A stretch of 64,000 nt of DNA from Arthrobacter sp. ERGS1:01 (lineage in GTDB: Bacteria > Actinomycetota > Actinomycetes > Actinomycetales > Micrococcaceae): assembly GCF_001281315.1 (NCBI RefSeq), contig NZ_CP012479.1, positions 1 through 64,000 on the forward strand, written 5' to 3'. The notes below the pieces were generated by a model. That model did no database searches. It had not been told where the DNA came from and saw only the letters and a program-made list of their open reading frames with translations. Position 1 is the stretch's first letter, and every line of letters starts with the position of its first letter. This document shows positions 1-8,781 of the stretch, piece after piece. Made by a program: the position numbers and the translations under genes.

Positions 1-943
1 CGGGAATTGCAGGAGAGACCCCGGAATTTATTTCCCCGGCCCGGCTTTGGGCAGCCCAGTCCCCGGCATCAAGGCCAGACGCCGGAAGCCATATGGGCAA
101 TGGGCTTCAGGGGTCCTGATCCTGGCCGTTGCCGGAGCCTTTGTTTGGTCCCAGGCGGGAAACCAGAACCTGGACTGGGCAAGCGTCGGACAGTTCATGT
201 TCCACCCGGCAATACTCAGCGGAGTCGTCGTCACACTCGAGCTATCCGTCTTTTCGATGGTGATTTCCGTAGTGCTGGCGTTCGGTATTGCACTGATGTG
301 CCAGAGCAGGAACCGGTTCACAGCGGCAGTGGGTCAGATCTACGTGTGGTTCTTTCGTGGAGTCCCACTTCTGGTCCAGATACTCATTTGGTTCAATCTG
401 GCCGTTCTTTACCCCACCATTCTGGGAACGGACCACTAATCAGCTGATCTCGGGGTTCACGGCAGGTCTATTTGCACTGTCGCTGGCCGAGTCGGGGTAT
501 ATGGCCGAAATCATCCGTGGTGGCATACTCTCCGTCAACAAGGGGCAAACCGACGCCGGTCTCAGCATCGGACTCACCCGCGGGCAGACACTGCGACGCA
601 TCGTCATCCCACAGACCATTCGCGTCATTATTCCACCGACGGGCAACCAATTCATTGGGTTACTCAAGGCCAGCTCCTTGGTTTCGGCCATCGGGGGAAG
701 CGATTTGCTCACTCAAACCCAGCTCATTTATGGCCAGAATTTCAAGATAGTGCCGCTGCTCATTGTGGCCACCGCCTGGTACCTCATCCTCGTCAGTGTC
801 GCCAGTGTGGGCCAGTACTTCCTCGAGCGCCGGTTCAACCCCGACGGTGCCGCGTCAGGACGGTCCGTTCGGCAGCTGCTCAAAAAAGAAACGTCCTGTT
901 GCAGAAATTCTCCCCTTCCCCTCGAAAGGCGGTCCGGCCATGA
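1..943 (+). pseudogene. Amino-acid ABC transporter permease (HisM/GlnP type), frameshifted, 5' end outside window
   Basis: This is the inner-membrane permease of a polar amino-acid ABC importer. The reading frame is open to the left edge, so the true start may lie outside. The first part reads up to about 430 with several membrane segments. The frame then shifts by one base inside 'gggaacggacc', and the conserved permease core follows, including the ATPase-docking loop (SESGYMAEIIRGG-like, then GLT..Q..R.IVIPQ). A second shift at the A6 run near 883-888 returns to the first frame and ends at TGA 941-943, which overlaps the ATG of the ATPase gene (ATGA). With both shifts undone the protein has normal length. 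The shifts may be real decay or sequence error; the family assignment is secure. Confidence 0.8.
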
Positions 944-1718
944 CGCCTTCCGCAACGAAGCAACCCCTGATGGTTGCTCACGACGTCCACAATGGCTCGG
1001 CGGAAACCACATCCTGCGCGGCGTCGACATGACGGTCCAGCCGGGCGAAATCGTCTGTGTCCTGGGCCCCTCGGGTTCAGGAAAGAGCACGCTCCTTCGC
1101 TGCATCAATCACCTTGAGCGCATCGACTCCGGCACGGTGGAGGTCGGTGGCGAGCGTGTGGGCTACAGCCACCATAAGGGCGAATTATTCGAACACACCG
1201 AACGGGAGGCCGCCCGGATGCGACGCCAGATCGGGATGGTCTTCCAGCATTTCAATCTCTTCACGCATATGACCGTGCTGGAGAAACGTCACTTACGGGC
1301 CCCGCCGCGTCCTCGGGCTGTCCAAGGCCGAGGCCATCACCCAGGGACGTGATTCATTGTCCAAGGTGGGACTGGCGGAGAAGGCCAAGGCGTACCCCGC
1401 GCAGCTCTCCGGCGGGCAACAACAACGCGTGGCCATTGCCCGGTCCCTGGCCATGAAACCAAAGCTGATGCTCTTCGACGAGCCCACCAGTGCTCTTGAC
1501 CCGGAACTCGTTGGCGATGTTCTCACCGTCATGAAGCACGTCGCCGAAGAAGGCATGACCATGATTGTCGTCACCCATGAGATCGGGTTCGCCCGTGAGG
1601 TTGCCGACCGGGTCGTGTTCATGGATGAGGGGCGGGTTATTGAACACGGCCCCGCAGCAACCGTGCTGACAGCCCGCAACACGAGCGGACCGCGAACTTC
1701 CTCCGCCATGTCAAATGA
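940..1718 (+). pseudogene. Amino-acid ABC transporter ATP-binding protein (GlnQ/HisP type), three frameshifts
   Basis: The ATPase subunit pairs with the preceding permease, and its ATG at 940 overlaps the permease stop. Walker A (GPSGSGKST), Q-loop (MVFQHFNLF), signature (LSGGQQQR), Walker B ([12 protein letters not shown]) and H-loop (VTHE) are all present but spread over three frames. Shifts are inferred near 991-993 (one base missing after 'caca'), 1282-1286 ('gagaaacgtc', one A too many, where [13 protein letters not shown] is expected) and about 1663 ('gctgacag', one G missing). Repairing the last gives the usual C-terminus ending ANFLRHVK and stop TGA 1716-1718. No part of the domain is deleted. 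Either the gene decayed very recently or this stretch has indel errors. Confidence 0.8.
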
Positions 1719-1901
1719 GCGTTCATGGATGGCGTACGCCGGTCCATACATGAGAACCGAGGGGCCTGACTCGTCAGGAGGCGCTCCGGACTGCAACGGT
1801 AGGGCGGACTACCGCCTCGCCCGGTGCCTATACATCAGCCGATAGTCTGAGGACTCCGGCCCAGCCCGTCCCGTCAGACCAGCAAAGAGGAGCCTTCAAG
1901 A

Positions 1902-2678
1902 GTGTCCACCTTGGAAACACCGCCCACCGCCGTTACCCCACAAAGTCGGCTAGAGATCCCGGGAACCCAGCCGGTGCCAGCTGCCCCTGCTGCCCGGTCC
2001 CTGACCATTTCGGCCTATACCAAGATCCGGGACCGGATCATCAGCGGAGAGCTGGCTCCGGGGACCTGGCTCCGGGAAAGGGAACTGTCCGCCGAGCTGA
2101 AGGTTTCACGGGTTCCCGTGAGGGAGGCTCTCTTTCAACTCGAAACGAACGGATTCACCACCACCGGACCCCGTCACGGAGCCGTCGTGAAGCAACTCAC
2201 GATCCAGGACGTCAACGAAATCTTTGACATTCGCCTAAGCATTGAAGTATCAGCGGCAAGCCTCGCTGCCAGGCAGGTCGTCTCCGGTGCATGTACAGAC
2301 AGTCTTCTAGAGGCACTGGCACTGGCGGAGGCCCTCGCATCCAGCGATGACGAGCACGGCAAGGCTCAAGCGAATGTGGCCATTCACGACGAGATATTCA
2401 AGCTGACCGGCAATGAGCTTCTGGTGTCGATGATCCGTCCGGTGGCCAATCGAATGCGGTGGCTCTTTGGGAACGCCGTACATCAGGATTCCGGACAACT
2501 TTGCCTGGAGCACAGGCAGCTTTGTGAAGCCATTTGTGAGGGGCAAGCCGAGCTCGCCTCAGCACTGGCCACGGCGCACATTGAACACAGCAGGAGGCCA
2601 GCCATATCCCAACTCGAAGGGAAGCTGCCGGCCCGGCGTTCGACCGAACCCCGGGAAACCCGGTGGGAGGGCAACTAG
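1902..2678 (+). CDS. GntR-family transcriptional regulator, FCD (FadR) subfamily
   Basis: A DNA-binding repressor of 258 aa. Residues about 38-105 form the GntR winged helix (IRDRIISGELAPGTWL, then ELSAELKVSRVPVREAL). The C-terminal half is an all-helical FCD ligand-binding domain (FDIRLSIE, then the AIHDEIFKLTGN and EHRQLCEAI metal/ligand helices). The GTG start at 1902 is preceded by AGAGGAG at 1886-1892. An unusual proline/alanine-rich 35-aa N-terminal extension precedes the helix-turn-helix. It lies between the broken ABC importer and an ornithine-cyclodeaminase-like gene, all on one strand, so it probably controls this amino-acid uptake and catabolism cluster. The effector is unknown. 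Confidence 0.9.
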   Translation: MSTLETPPTAVTPQSRLEIPGTQPVPAAPAARSLTISAYTKIRDRIISGELAPGTWLRERELSAELKVSRVPVREALFQLETNGFTTTGPRHGAVVKQLTIQDVNEIFDIRLSIEVSAASLAARQVVSGACTDSLLEALALAEALASSDDEHGKAQANVAIHDEIFKLTGNELLVSMIRPVANRMRWLFGNAVHQDSGQLCLEHRQLCEAICEGQAELASALATAHIEHSRRPAISQLEGKLPARRSTEPRETRWEGN

Positions 2679-2857
2679 GCGGAGGTTTCCACCCTAAATG
2701 AGCCACGTCTGCTCCTCTACCTAACCCGATACCCCGCGCGGATGGCGACCAACGGCGCCCTTCCCCGGTACGCGCGCAACGATATCCCGCGATTTGACGT
2801 GCCAACGGACCACCGGCGTTGTTTGACCGCCGATCCCACCAACTACAAGAGGTGCCC
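2679..2857. other. Intergenic region between GntR gene and cyclodeaminase-like gene
   Basis: About 180 bases with no coding frame I can support. AAGAGG at 2847-2852 serves the ATG at 2858. It probably holds the promoter of the downstream genes; I see no clear palindrome. Confidence 0.4.
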
Positions 2858-3837
2858 ATGACGCCCACTCTCACTGCTTCCATACTTGAAACATTGGTGG
2901 ATTTGTGGTCGACCATCGCGGCCGTCGAACAGCGCCTCGGTGACATTGCGAGGGGTACCACCCACCAGCCAGGGCGCACCTCCCTCCATTTGCCGTCCTC
3001 CGATACCCGCTACCTCGTGATGTCCGGGCTGGCAGATGCCCGGACCCTGACGGCCGTAAAGCTCCTATTGGTCCTTCCCACGCACGTGACGGCAAGACTG
3101 CCGACTGAGCGTTCGAGCATTCTACACGCCGACCAATACACGGGTGAGACCCTGGCCCTGCTCGACGGCAGGGTGCCCACACGCATGCGCACTGCTGCGG
3201 CAAGCGCCGTCGCCAGCAAATATTTGGCCCGCCCAGCAAGCTCCACTCACGGCCTCCTTGGGGCCGGCGCCTTGGCCATCGCTCACGTGAAGGTAATGCT
3301 CCAGGTGCGTTCCATTGACACCGTGGTCCTGTGGTTCCATAGCGCCGCCGTGGAGTCTTTCAGTGCAAAAACCGCTCACAACTCCGTCAACGCCAGTTCG
3401 GCGTCGACTATCCAGGAGGTAGTGAAGTCGGCCGATGTGCTCTGCGCTCTGACCCCATCTGTGGAGCCTTTAGGCCGCGGCAAGTGGTTCCGACCAGGGC
3501 TCCACATCAACGCCGTCGGAGCCCGTCCCCGTCCAATCCACCGCGAAATCGACTCCGCTGGTATGGGCAGTTCCCAAGTGTTCGTAGACAGCATGGAAAC
3601 AGCCGTGGAAAAACCCGGTGATATGACGAAGCCGCAGTCTCGATCAGAGACGTCCGCGGAGAACTCGGAGCGGTCGTCGCCGGCCAGCCGGCGGGGCGCA
3701 GCATCGACAAGGACATCACGCTGTCTAATTCCGTGGGCCTCGGCCTGCTCGACTTGGCCATCGGCCACGTGCTGTTCGATACCGCCGTCCGCCACAACTA
3801 CAGACCCCACATCAACATGGCACAGCGAGGAGACTAA
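2858..3837 (+). pseudogene. Ornithine cyclodeaminase / mu-crystallin family protein, frameshifted near the C-terminus
   Basis: Members of this family are NAD(P)-dependent cyclodeaminases or ketimine reductases acting on amino acids. The N-terminal part (PTHVTARLPTE, STHGLLGAG, then a Rossmann region ending FRPGLHINAVGA) reads from ATG 2858 behind AAGAGG. Near 3617-3635 one base is missing ('gatatgacgaag'), and the rest continues in another frame: ELGAVVAGQPAGR, then ITLSNSVGLGLLDLAIG, ending at TAA 3835-3837, three bases before the GTG of the MFS gene. The nucleotide-binding glycine motif also looks poor. The original protein would be about 326 aa. Function in the cluster, presumably amino-acid turnover, is inferred. 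Confidence 0.75.
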
Positions 3838-3839
3838 CC

Positions 3840-5114
3840 GTGCGTGACAGGCACCGAGGTCGCAGAGGTCTGCCCGCCCCCAGCAAACGATCAACTACGG
3901 TGTGGGTCCTACTTGCCTTAGCGCTCGTTTCGATCAACCTGCGCCCGGCAATCACCACCGTCGCAGGCGTCATGGGGCAGCTCCACACCAGCTTCGGAAT
4001 GGATCCCAACGTGCTGTCCGTGCTGGGTGCCCTGCCCGTGCTAGCTTTTGGAATCTCGGCGCCGTGCGGGCCCTGGCTCGCTCGCCGGCTTGGCGCCGGC
4101 CGGGCGGTGGCCGTGGCACTGCTGGTGCTCGCCGCTGCGCTTATCGTCCGTAGCCTGGTGCCTGTCCTGCTGCTCCCAGGAACCTTCCTGGCCGGTGCGG
4201 CAATCATGACTGCCAGCGTGCTGGTGCCGCAGATCGTCAAGGCCAACCGGGGGACCGGTTGGTGGATAGGGCTGTGCACCATGGGGTTCGGGCTGGGCGC
4301 CGCCTTGGGTGCTGGACTGGTGCAGCCCCTGCAGGACCTGATGGGTGGAAGCCTCGCCTGGGCGCTGGCCATCTGGGCAGTGCCGGCCCTGCTGGGTGCC
4401 GGGCTGATCCACCGCGCCGGTGGCGGACGACCGGACGCGGCCGGACCCGTACCGGCGGCGGGGGTCCACCCTGCAGGGGCGGGCGCGGTGCCGCTCCGGA
4501 GGCAGCGAACGGCGTGGGCTGTGACCACGTTCTTCGGGCTTCAGGCGCTGCTCTACTTCGCCATCACGTCGTGGCTTGCCGTTTTCCTCGTCTCGAAAGG
4601 CCTGGGGCCGGGCGGTGCAGCAGCGCTGCTGGCCTGGTTTAGTCTGGCTGGCTTGCCCGCAAGCCTGCTGGCCCCCGTGCTGGCTGGCCGGCCGGCCGTC
4701 TTGCGGATCATGGCGCCCGGGCTGGGCATGCTGGTGGCCCTCGCCCTCTTGGGCGTCCTCCTGGCCCCAGCAGAGCTGCAGCTGCCCATGGTGGGCATCC
4801 TGGGGGTTGTGCAGAGTGCCGGCTTCGGCCTGGCTATGGCGCTTGTTGTCATCCGCTCGGCGGGGCCGCAGACAGCGGGCAGACTATCTGCGATGAGCCA
4901 GGGGCTCGGCTTCGCCCTGGCCTCCCTGGGCCCACTGGGGGCCGGGCTGCTGCACGAAGCTACGGGCGGCTGGGAGGCCACGTTCTTCGCGTTGGCCGGG
5001 GTAGCCTTGCTCCTCGCGAGTGCCGGGTACTTTGCCGTGAGCGGGGCCTTGGTGTCCATGGAATCCGACGAGCCGGACTCTCGGATTCTGCCGGCCTACA
5101 TCGGAAGTCGCTAG
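3840..5114 (+). CDS. MFS transporter, CynX/NimT-like
   Basis: A 12-helix major facilitator of 424 aa. The first helix carries the SINLRPAITTVAG signature typical of CynX/NimT-type permeases (cyanate, 2-nitroimidazole and related small anions or amines). A loop rich in Gly/Pro/Ala at about residues 195-215 separates the two six-helix halves. GTG 3840 follows the preceding stop by two bases, so translation is probably coupled. It is the only intact catabolic-block gene besides the regulator in the first 5 kb. The substrate is unknown. A second CynX-like carrier lies at 6120-7355 on the other strand, beyond an IS relic. Confidence 0.85.
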   Translation: MRDRHRGRRGLPAPSKRSTTVWVLLALALVSINLRPAITTVAGVMGQLHTSFGMDPNVLSVLGALPVLAFGISAPCGPWLARRLGAGRAVAVALLVLAAALIVRSLVPVLLLPGTFLAGAAIMTASVLVPQIVKANRGTGWWIGLCTMGFGLGAALGAGLVQPLQDLMGGSLAWALAIWAVPALLGAGLIHRAGGGRPDAAGPVPAAGVHPAGAGAVPLRRQRTAWAVTTFFGLQALLYFAITSWLAVFLVSKGLGPGGAAALLAWFSLAGLPASLLAPVLAGRPAVLRIMAPGLGMLVALALLGVLLAPAELQLPMVGILGVVQSAGFGLAMALVVIRSAGPQTAGRLSAMSQGLGFALASLGPLGAGLLHEATGGWEATFFALAGVALLLASAGYFAVSGALVSMESDEPDSRILPAYIGSR

Positions 5115-5128
5115 ATGTACTAGCCAAG

Positions 5129-6002
5129 GGACATTAGCAACATGCGGCGCGGCTGAGTGACATGAACAAGACCACTGGGCGAGATAGAACTTGTGTAGAG
5201 GTCCATCGATTCAACCCAGAGGTGCTCTTCAGTTCTCCGCAATTCAGTCGGGCAAATGTCAGTGCTGGTTGAAAAGTGAGCCGTTTTGTGGGGTGAATAC
5301 TTCGCCACGTTGATGGGACTATTCTGGCTCTTCAGAATCCACGGTGTAATTTCTGTCTGAATCCGCCGGAATCCAGTAATGATCTGGCGACGTAGTTGGT
5401 GAGGTTCCGGAGGCCCAGGGCTGAGCCTCGGTGGTGCTCTAGCCTCCCGTCAATTGTCTCGGTTGGGCCGCTGGAGGTACCGGGTTGGTCGAAGTAGGCG
5501 AGAACGTCCGTTGCCCGGCGTTTGAGTGTCCGCCCCAACGTTTTGAGTTCCGTGGGCCGGGCTCCGGTGCTGAGGGGGCCAATTTCGGCCTACATCTGTA
5601 TTCTTTCCTTGGGCTCGGTCTAGTTCGCGGTCGGCGATGATCATGCGTTGGTAGATGCCCCAGGTGGCTGCCACTTCACCATACGTACCCAGAGCTGAAA
5701 GGTTTTTCAGTCGCTTTTGTTCTTTCTCGGTAAGCAAACCTCCGCCGGGATGAAGGGTTCGTCTGGCTTTGTAGAGCGGGTCGCCGGCACGTCCGCGATG
5801 CCCGGACGTTGTCTGTTGAACCCTGCACCGGCACACATCCAGTGCGTCCCCGGCCAGGCGAGACCGTCCCGCAAGCCGTTGGCGGATTCAACCGGTCGTG
5901 CACCACCACCTTTGTAGTGAGGTGTGGTGCATACATTCGAGGGTGAATTCATCAAGAGGTCTTCTCTTTGTCACTCAGCCACGCCGCATGTCCCTAACGT
6001 CC
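5129..6002 (-). mobile_element. Decayed ISL3-family insertion sequence with imperfect terminal repeats
   Basis: The minus strand holds pieces of an ISL3 transposase. The C-terminal piece at 5340-5538 reads GRTLKRRATDVLAYFDQPGT then RLEHHRGSALGLRNLTNY. A middle piece at about 5600-5836 reads DPLYKARRTLHPGGGLL and WGIYQRMIIADRE. They sit in different frames, and most of the DDE core is missing. The ends are 5129-5161 and 5970-6002, an inverted repeat of about 33 bp starting GGGAC and sharing ACATGCGGCG(C/T)GGCTGAGTGAC. The element cannot transpose by itself. An IS30-type end lies inside it (5881-5940). Confidence 0.8.
5881..5940. repeat. Solo IS30-type terminal segment inside the ISL3 relic
   Basis: Read on the minus strand, these 60 bases match the upstream end of the IS30 relic at 19822-19881 at about 53 of 60 positions by eye, including GGTGGTGC, ACGACCGGTTGAATCCG and the start of the transposase leader. 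No IS30 coding sequence accompanies it. It is probably what was left when an IS30 element inserted in the ISL3 copy and was then mostly deleted. Confidence 0.65.
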
Positions 6003-6119
6003 CTGGGTAATACACCTAGGCCGCAGCACATGTGAGCGATGACGTCTATTAGGTGGCTGCAGCCCGATTGTGAGTGGCAGCGATCGCTGCCACTCTGTAA
6101 CGGTCGCGGCTACGTTTGG

Positions 6120-7355
6120 TCAGCGGACTTTTCCTCGGGTGGATGCGATGCCGCTGCCCAGCGTCAGGAGGGCCAGGCCCAGCATGGCTGCTTCGGCCGG
6201 AACCCACGAGTCAGTGACGGAATGCAGTGCGCCGATAGCGAAGGGGAAGACAGCAGCGATCATGTATCCAGTTGCCTGAGCCTTGCCAGATAGGGTCATG
6301 GTGGCTTCATGTGAGCCGGCCTTGACGCTGAAGAGAACGAAACTGAGCGAGAAGGCCCCTGTGACTCCAGTGGCCAGGAGGACGGCGCCCATGAACGCAG
6401 TGTTCCCGGTTCCGAGGAGGAGCATGGTCGCTCCGACGAGCTGGAACGCGGAGAGCACTAGGACTGTCTTGGTCAAACCCAGGAGGCGTAGAGCCAGGGG
6501 AGGTGTGATGAAGCAGGTCAGGATTCCTGCGAAGCTGAAGGCACCGACACCGATGGTGGCTTGCGGCAGTGGGACGGATTTCCCTAGGAGCAGTGGCAGC
6601 AGCCACGAGGCGACGAGGTAGAAGAACGATGCCTGGGCGCCGAAGAAGGTTCCGACGGCGAGGATGACGCCCCGGCTCGTTCCTTCGGACGCTGATGTTT
6701 CCGGCGTTGTGCGGGTTCCTTTTTGCTGTGAGCATGTCCGTGACTCCCGCAGGCTGGTTTGGATCCAGAGGATGCCTGCAATGCTCGTGAGGGCCCCCAT
6801 CAAGGCCAGGGTGGCGCGCCACCCCAGTCCGAGTCCGTCGGAGAGGGGGAGAGCTAGGACGACGCCGATTCCTCCACCGGCGGACATTAGCGCGGTGTAC
6901 AGGCCGGTGATGATTCCGATCCTTCGGGGGAAAAAGCGTCGTGCCGCCAAAGGGAGGACGACATTTCCGATACATAGACCGGCAGCAAGGAGCCCGGTGC
7001 CGAGAAATAGCAGGGCGGAACCTGGCAGTAGCCGAAGTAGGCTCCCGAGGAATGCTATCGCCATCCCTGCTGCCAGCAGGGATGACATCCGGATTCGTTG
7101 TGCGAGGCGGGGGACGAGCATGGAGAACGTCGCGAAGACCACAAGTGGAACGGACCCTAGAAATCCTAGCTCTGTGGCGGAGAGCCCGCCGTCGCTCAGG
7201 ATCACGGGGGTGAGGGCCCCGATTGCCGTCAGCGGCGGGCGGAGAACGAGAGCGGTGAATATTATCGCCGCCAACACGGGCGATAGCCACAGCGTTCCCT
7301 TGTTTGGAGTGTAGGGCGTATCGATCGGCGAGATGGTCGTGCTGTGCTGTTTCAT
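6120..7355 (-). CDS. MFS transporter, CynX/NimT-like
   Basis: A major facilitator of 411 aa with twelve predicted helices. Helix 1 carries LRPPLTAIGALTPVI, the signature of the CynX/NimT subfamily, and the mid-protein linker is charged and Thr/Ser-rich (about residues 200-225). The ATG at 7355 was chosen because homologous proteins begin shortly before helix 1; the frame is open for another 52 codons upstream without membrane sequence. No strong Shine-Dalgarno is visible. It follows the next MFS gene (7435-8667) on the same strand with an 80-base gap, so the two may be co-transcribed. Substrate unknown. Confidence 0.85.
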   Translation of the reverse strand: MKQHSTTISPIDTPYTPNKGTLWLSPVLAAIIFTALVLRPPLTAIGALTPVILSDGGLSATELGFLGSVPLVVFATFSMLVPRLAQRIRMSSLLAAGMAIAFLGSLLRLLPGSALLFLGTGLLAAGLCIGNVVLPLAARRFFPRRIGIITGLYTALMSAGGGIGVVLALPLSDGLGLGWRATLALMGALTSIAGILWIQTSLRESRTCSQQKGTRTTPETSASEGTSRGVILAVGTFFGAQASFFYLVASWLLPLLLGKSVPLPQATIGVGAFSFAGILTCFITPPLALRLLGLTKTVLVLSAFQLVGATMLLLGTGNTAFMGAVLLATGVTGAFSLSFVLFSVKAGSHEATMTLSGKAQATGYMIAAVFPFAIGALHSVTDSWVPAEAAMLGLALLTLGSGIASTRGKVR

Positions 7356-7434
7356 GGGACACCGCTTGGAATAGTCGGGATTGGCTTGCTGGCAGGTCAC
7401 GGCACTTGGCGGGCCGGGTACCGTGACCTGCTTT

Positions 7435-8667
7435 TTAGGCCGCTGGGTGCCTGGTGCCCGGTTTGAAGGCATGGGTTCTCGAGGCGATCGCCACGATTGT
7501 CGACAAGACAATCAGCAGGAGTGCTGCGGGCGGGAGTGAGGCCGTTCCGAGGCCTTCGAGGAGAAGCCCGCCCACGGTTCCCGCAATGAAGATTGCCAGG
7601 TTCCAGCCCGTAACAAGGACTGCCTGGGCGATATCCCCGTTGGCGCCTGCGGCGTCCCCGTTAGCGGTCTGGAGTAGCGTTGGCGCTCCGCCGAAGGTGA
7701 GTCCCCACACGATGATCGCGGCGATGATCGCTGCGGAGCTTGCAGAACTCACGGCGAGGAGCACCATGCTCACGGCGAAGAGCGCCAGGCTCCCGAGCAC
7801 GAGCAGCCTCAGCCCTCGATCGACGAGGATACCGGTGACCCAGATTCCACCGATCGCGGATACCCCGAAGATCAGGAGGACCACGTCGGTCCGAAGACCG
7901 GTTCCCGTTGACTCGATAAACGGAGCGATGTAGGTGTAGAGGAGGTTATGGGCGAGCATCCAACCGACAGTGACCGCCAGGATCGAGACGATCCCGGGAA
8001 TCTTCAGCACGCGTCGCACCGGAACTCCCGATTCGGCGCTGGCTCCCGGCACGTTCGGCAGGGATGCCATGATCCATCCAAGAAGAAGCAAGGTGAGGGC
8101 GGACATCGCCCCGAAGGTCCAGCGCCAGCCGACGATCGAGCCTAGGAAGGTCGCTAGCGGTGTGCCGAATGATAGCGCTACGGGAGTTCCTATCAGAGCT
8201 ACTGCGAGGGCGCGGCCGCTCAAGGCGTGGGGGACGATGCGGCGGGCGTACCCGGCGATCATTCCCCAAACGACGCCCGAGCAGACGCCGGCGATCAGGC
8301 GCGCCACCAGGGAGATCTCGTAATTCCAGGCCAGCCCGGTCAAGGTGTTGGCCATGAGGAAGACGAGCAGGGTCACCAGGAGCAGCGGGCGTCGGGGCAG
8401 CCGTCTTGTGAAGATCATCGCAGGGATTGTGGCGATGACCGGACCGATGGCGTAGAAGGAGACCAGCTGGCCGGCGGCGCCCTGCGATACGGAGAAGTCT
8501 TCGGCGATCGAAGGGAGGAGTCCGGCCGGCAAGGTCTCGGTCATCATGACCACGAAGCCCGTCATTGCCAGGGCCAGGAGGGCCAACCAAGGCAACGAAT
8601 CCTTACTCTCGGTCTGGGCTGATGGCTTTGGTGTTGTTGCTTGGAGGAGTTCTGGTTCTGTACTCAT
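7435..8667 (-). CDS. MFS transporter, DHA1 (AraJ/YdhP-like) family
   Basis: A 410-aa, twelve-helix facilitator of the drug:H+ antiporter-1 type. Visible marks are helix 1 MTGFVVMMTETLPAGLLPSI, the loop 2-3 motif (FTRRLPRRPLLL) and the helix 4-5 region GMIAGYARRIVP. Homologues export arabinose, purines or small drugs. It lies directly downstream of the aldehyde dehydrogenase gene on the same strand but behind a hairpin (8694-8747), so it may be a separate or partly coupled unit. Export of a toxic aldehyde or its precursor is a guess from context. Confidence 0.85.
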   Translation of the reverse strand: MSTEPELLQATTPKPSAQTESKDSLPWLALLALAMTGFVVMMTETLPAGLLPSIAEDFSVSQGAAGQLVSFYAIGPVIATIPAMIFTRRLPRRPLLLVTLLVFLMANTLTGLAWNYEISLVARLIAGVCSGVVWGMIAGYARRIVPHALSGRALAVALIGTPVALSFGTPLATFLGSIVGWRWTFGAMSALTLLLLGWIMASLPNVPGASAESGVPVRRVLKIPGIVSILAVTVGWMLAHNLLYTYIAPFIESTGTGLRTDVVLLIFGVSAIGGIWVTGILVDRGLRLLVLGSLALFAVSMVLLAVSSASSAAIIAAIIVWGLTFGGAPTLLQTANGDAAGANGDIAQAVLVTGWNLAIFIAGTVGGLLLEGLGTASLPPAALLLIVLSTIVAIASRTHAFKPGTRHPAA

Positions 8668-8693
8668 GGTTTACTATCTTTTTCTGTGGTCAG

Positions 8694-8747
8694 CACGAGG
8701 GGTGGTTGCGGGTCGGGTGTTCCTCGGCCGGGCGGACACCCCTCGTG
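8694..8747 (-). terminator. Hairpin downstream of the aldehyde dehydrogenase gene
   Basis: CACGAGGGGTG at 8694-8704 pairs perfectly with CACCCCTCGTG at 8737-8747 around a 32-base loop. It stands 35 bases after the stop of the aldehyde dehydrogenase and before the start of the DHA1 carrier. There is no clear U tract on the minus strand. Confidence 0.5.
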
Positions 8748-8781
8748 GTTCTTTCTGGTCGTCCTCGTGCACGGGCTCGGT

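Noticed and set aside
427..1720. Programmed frameshifting in the ABC transporter genes
   Set aside because: Shifts occur at five places in different sequence contexts and directions without a shared slippery site or stimulator; decay or sequence error is simpler.
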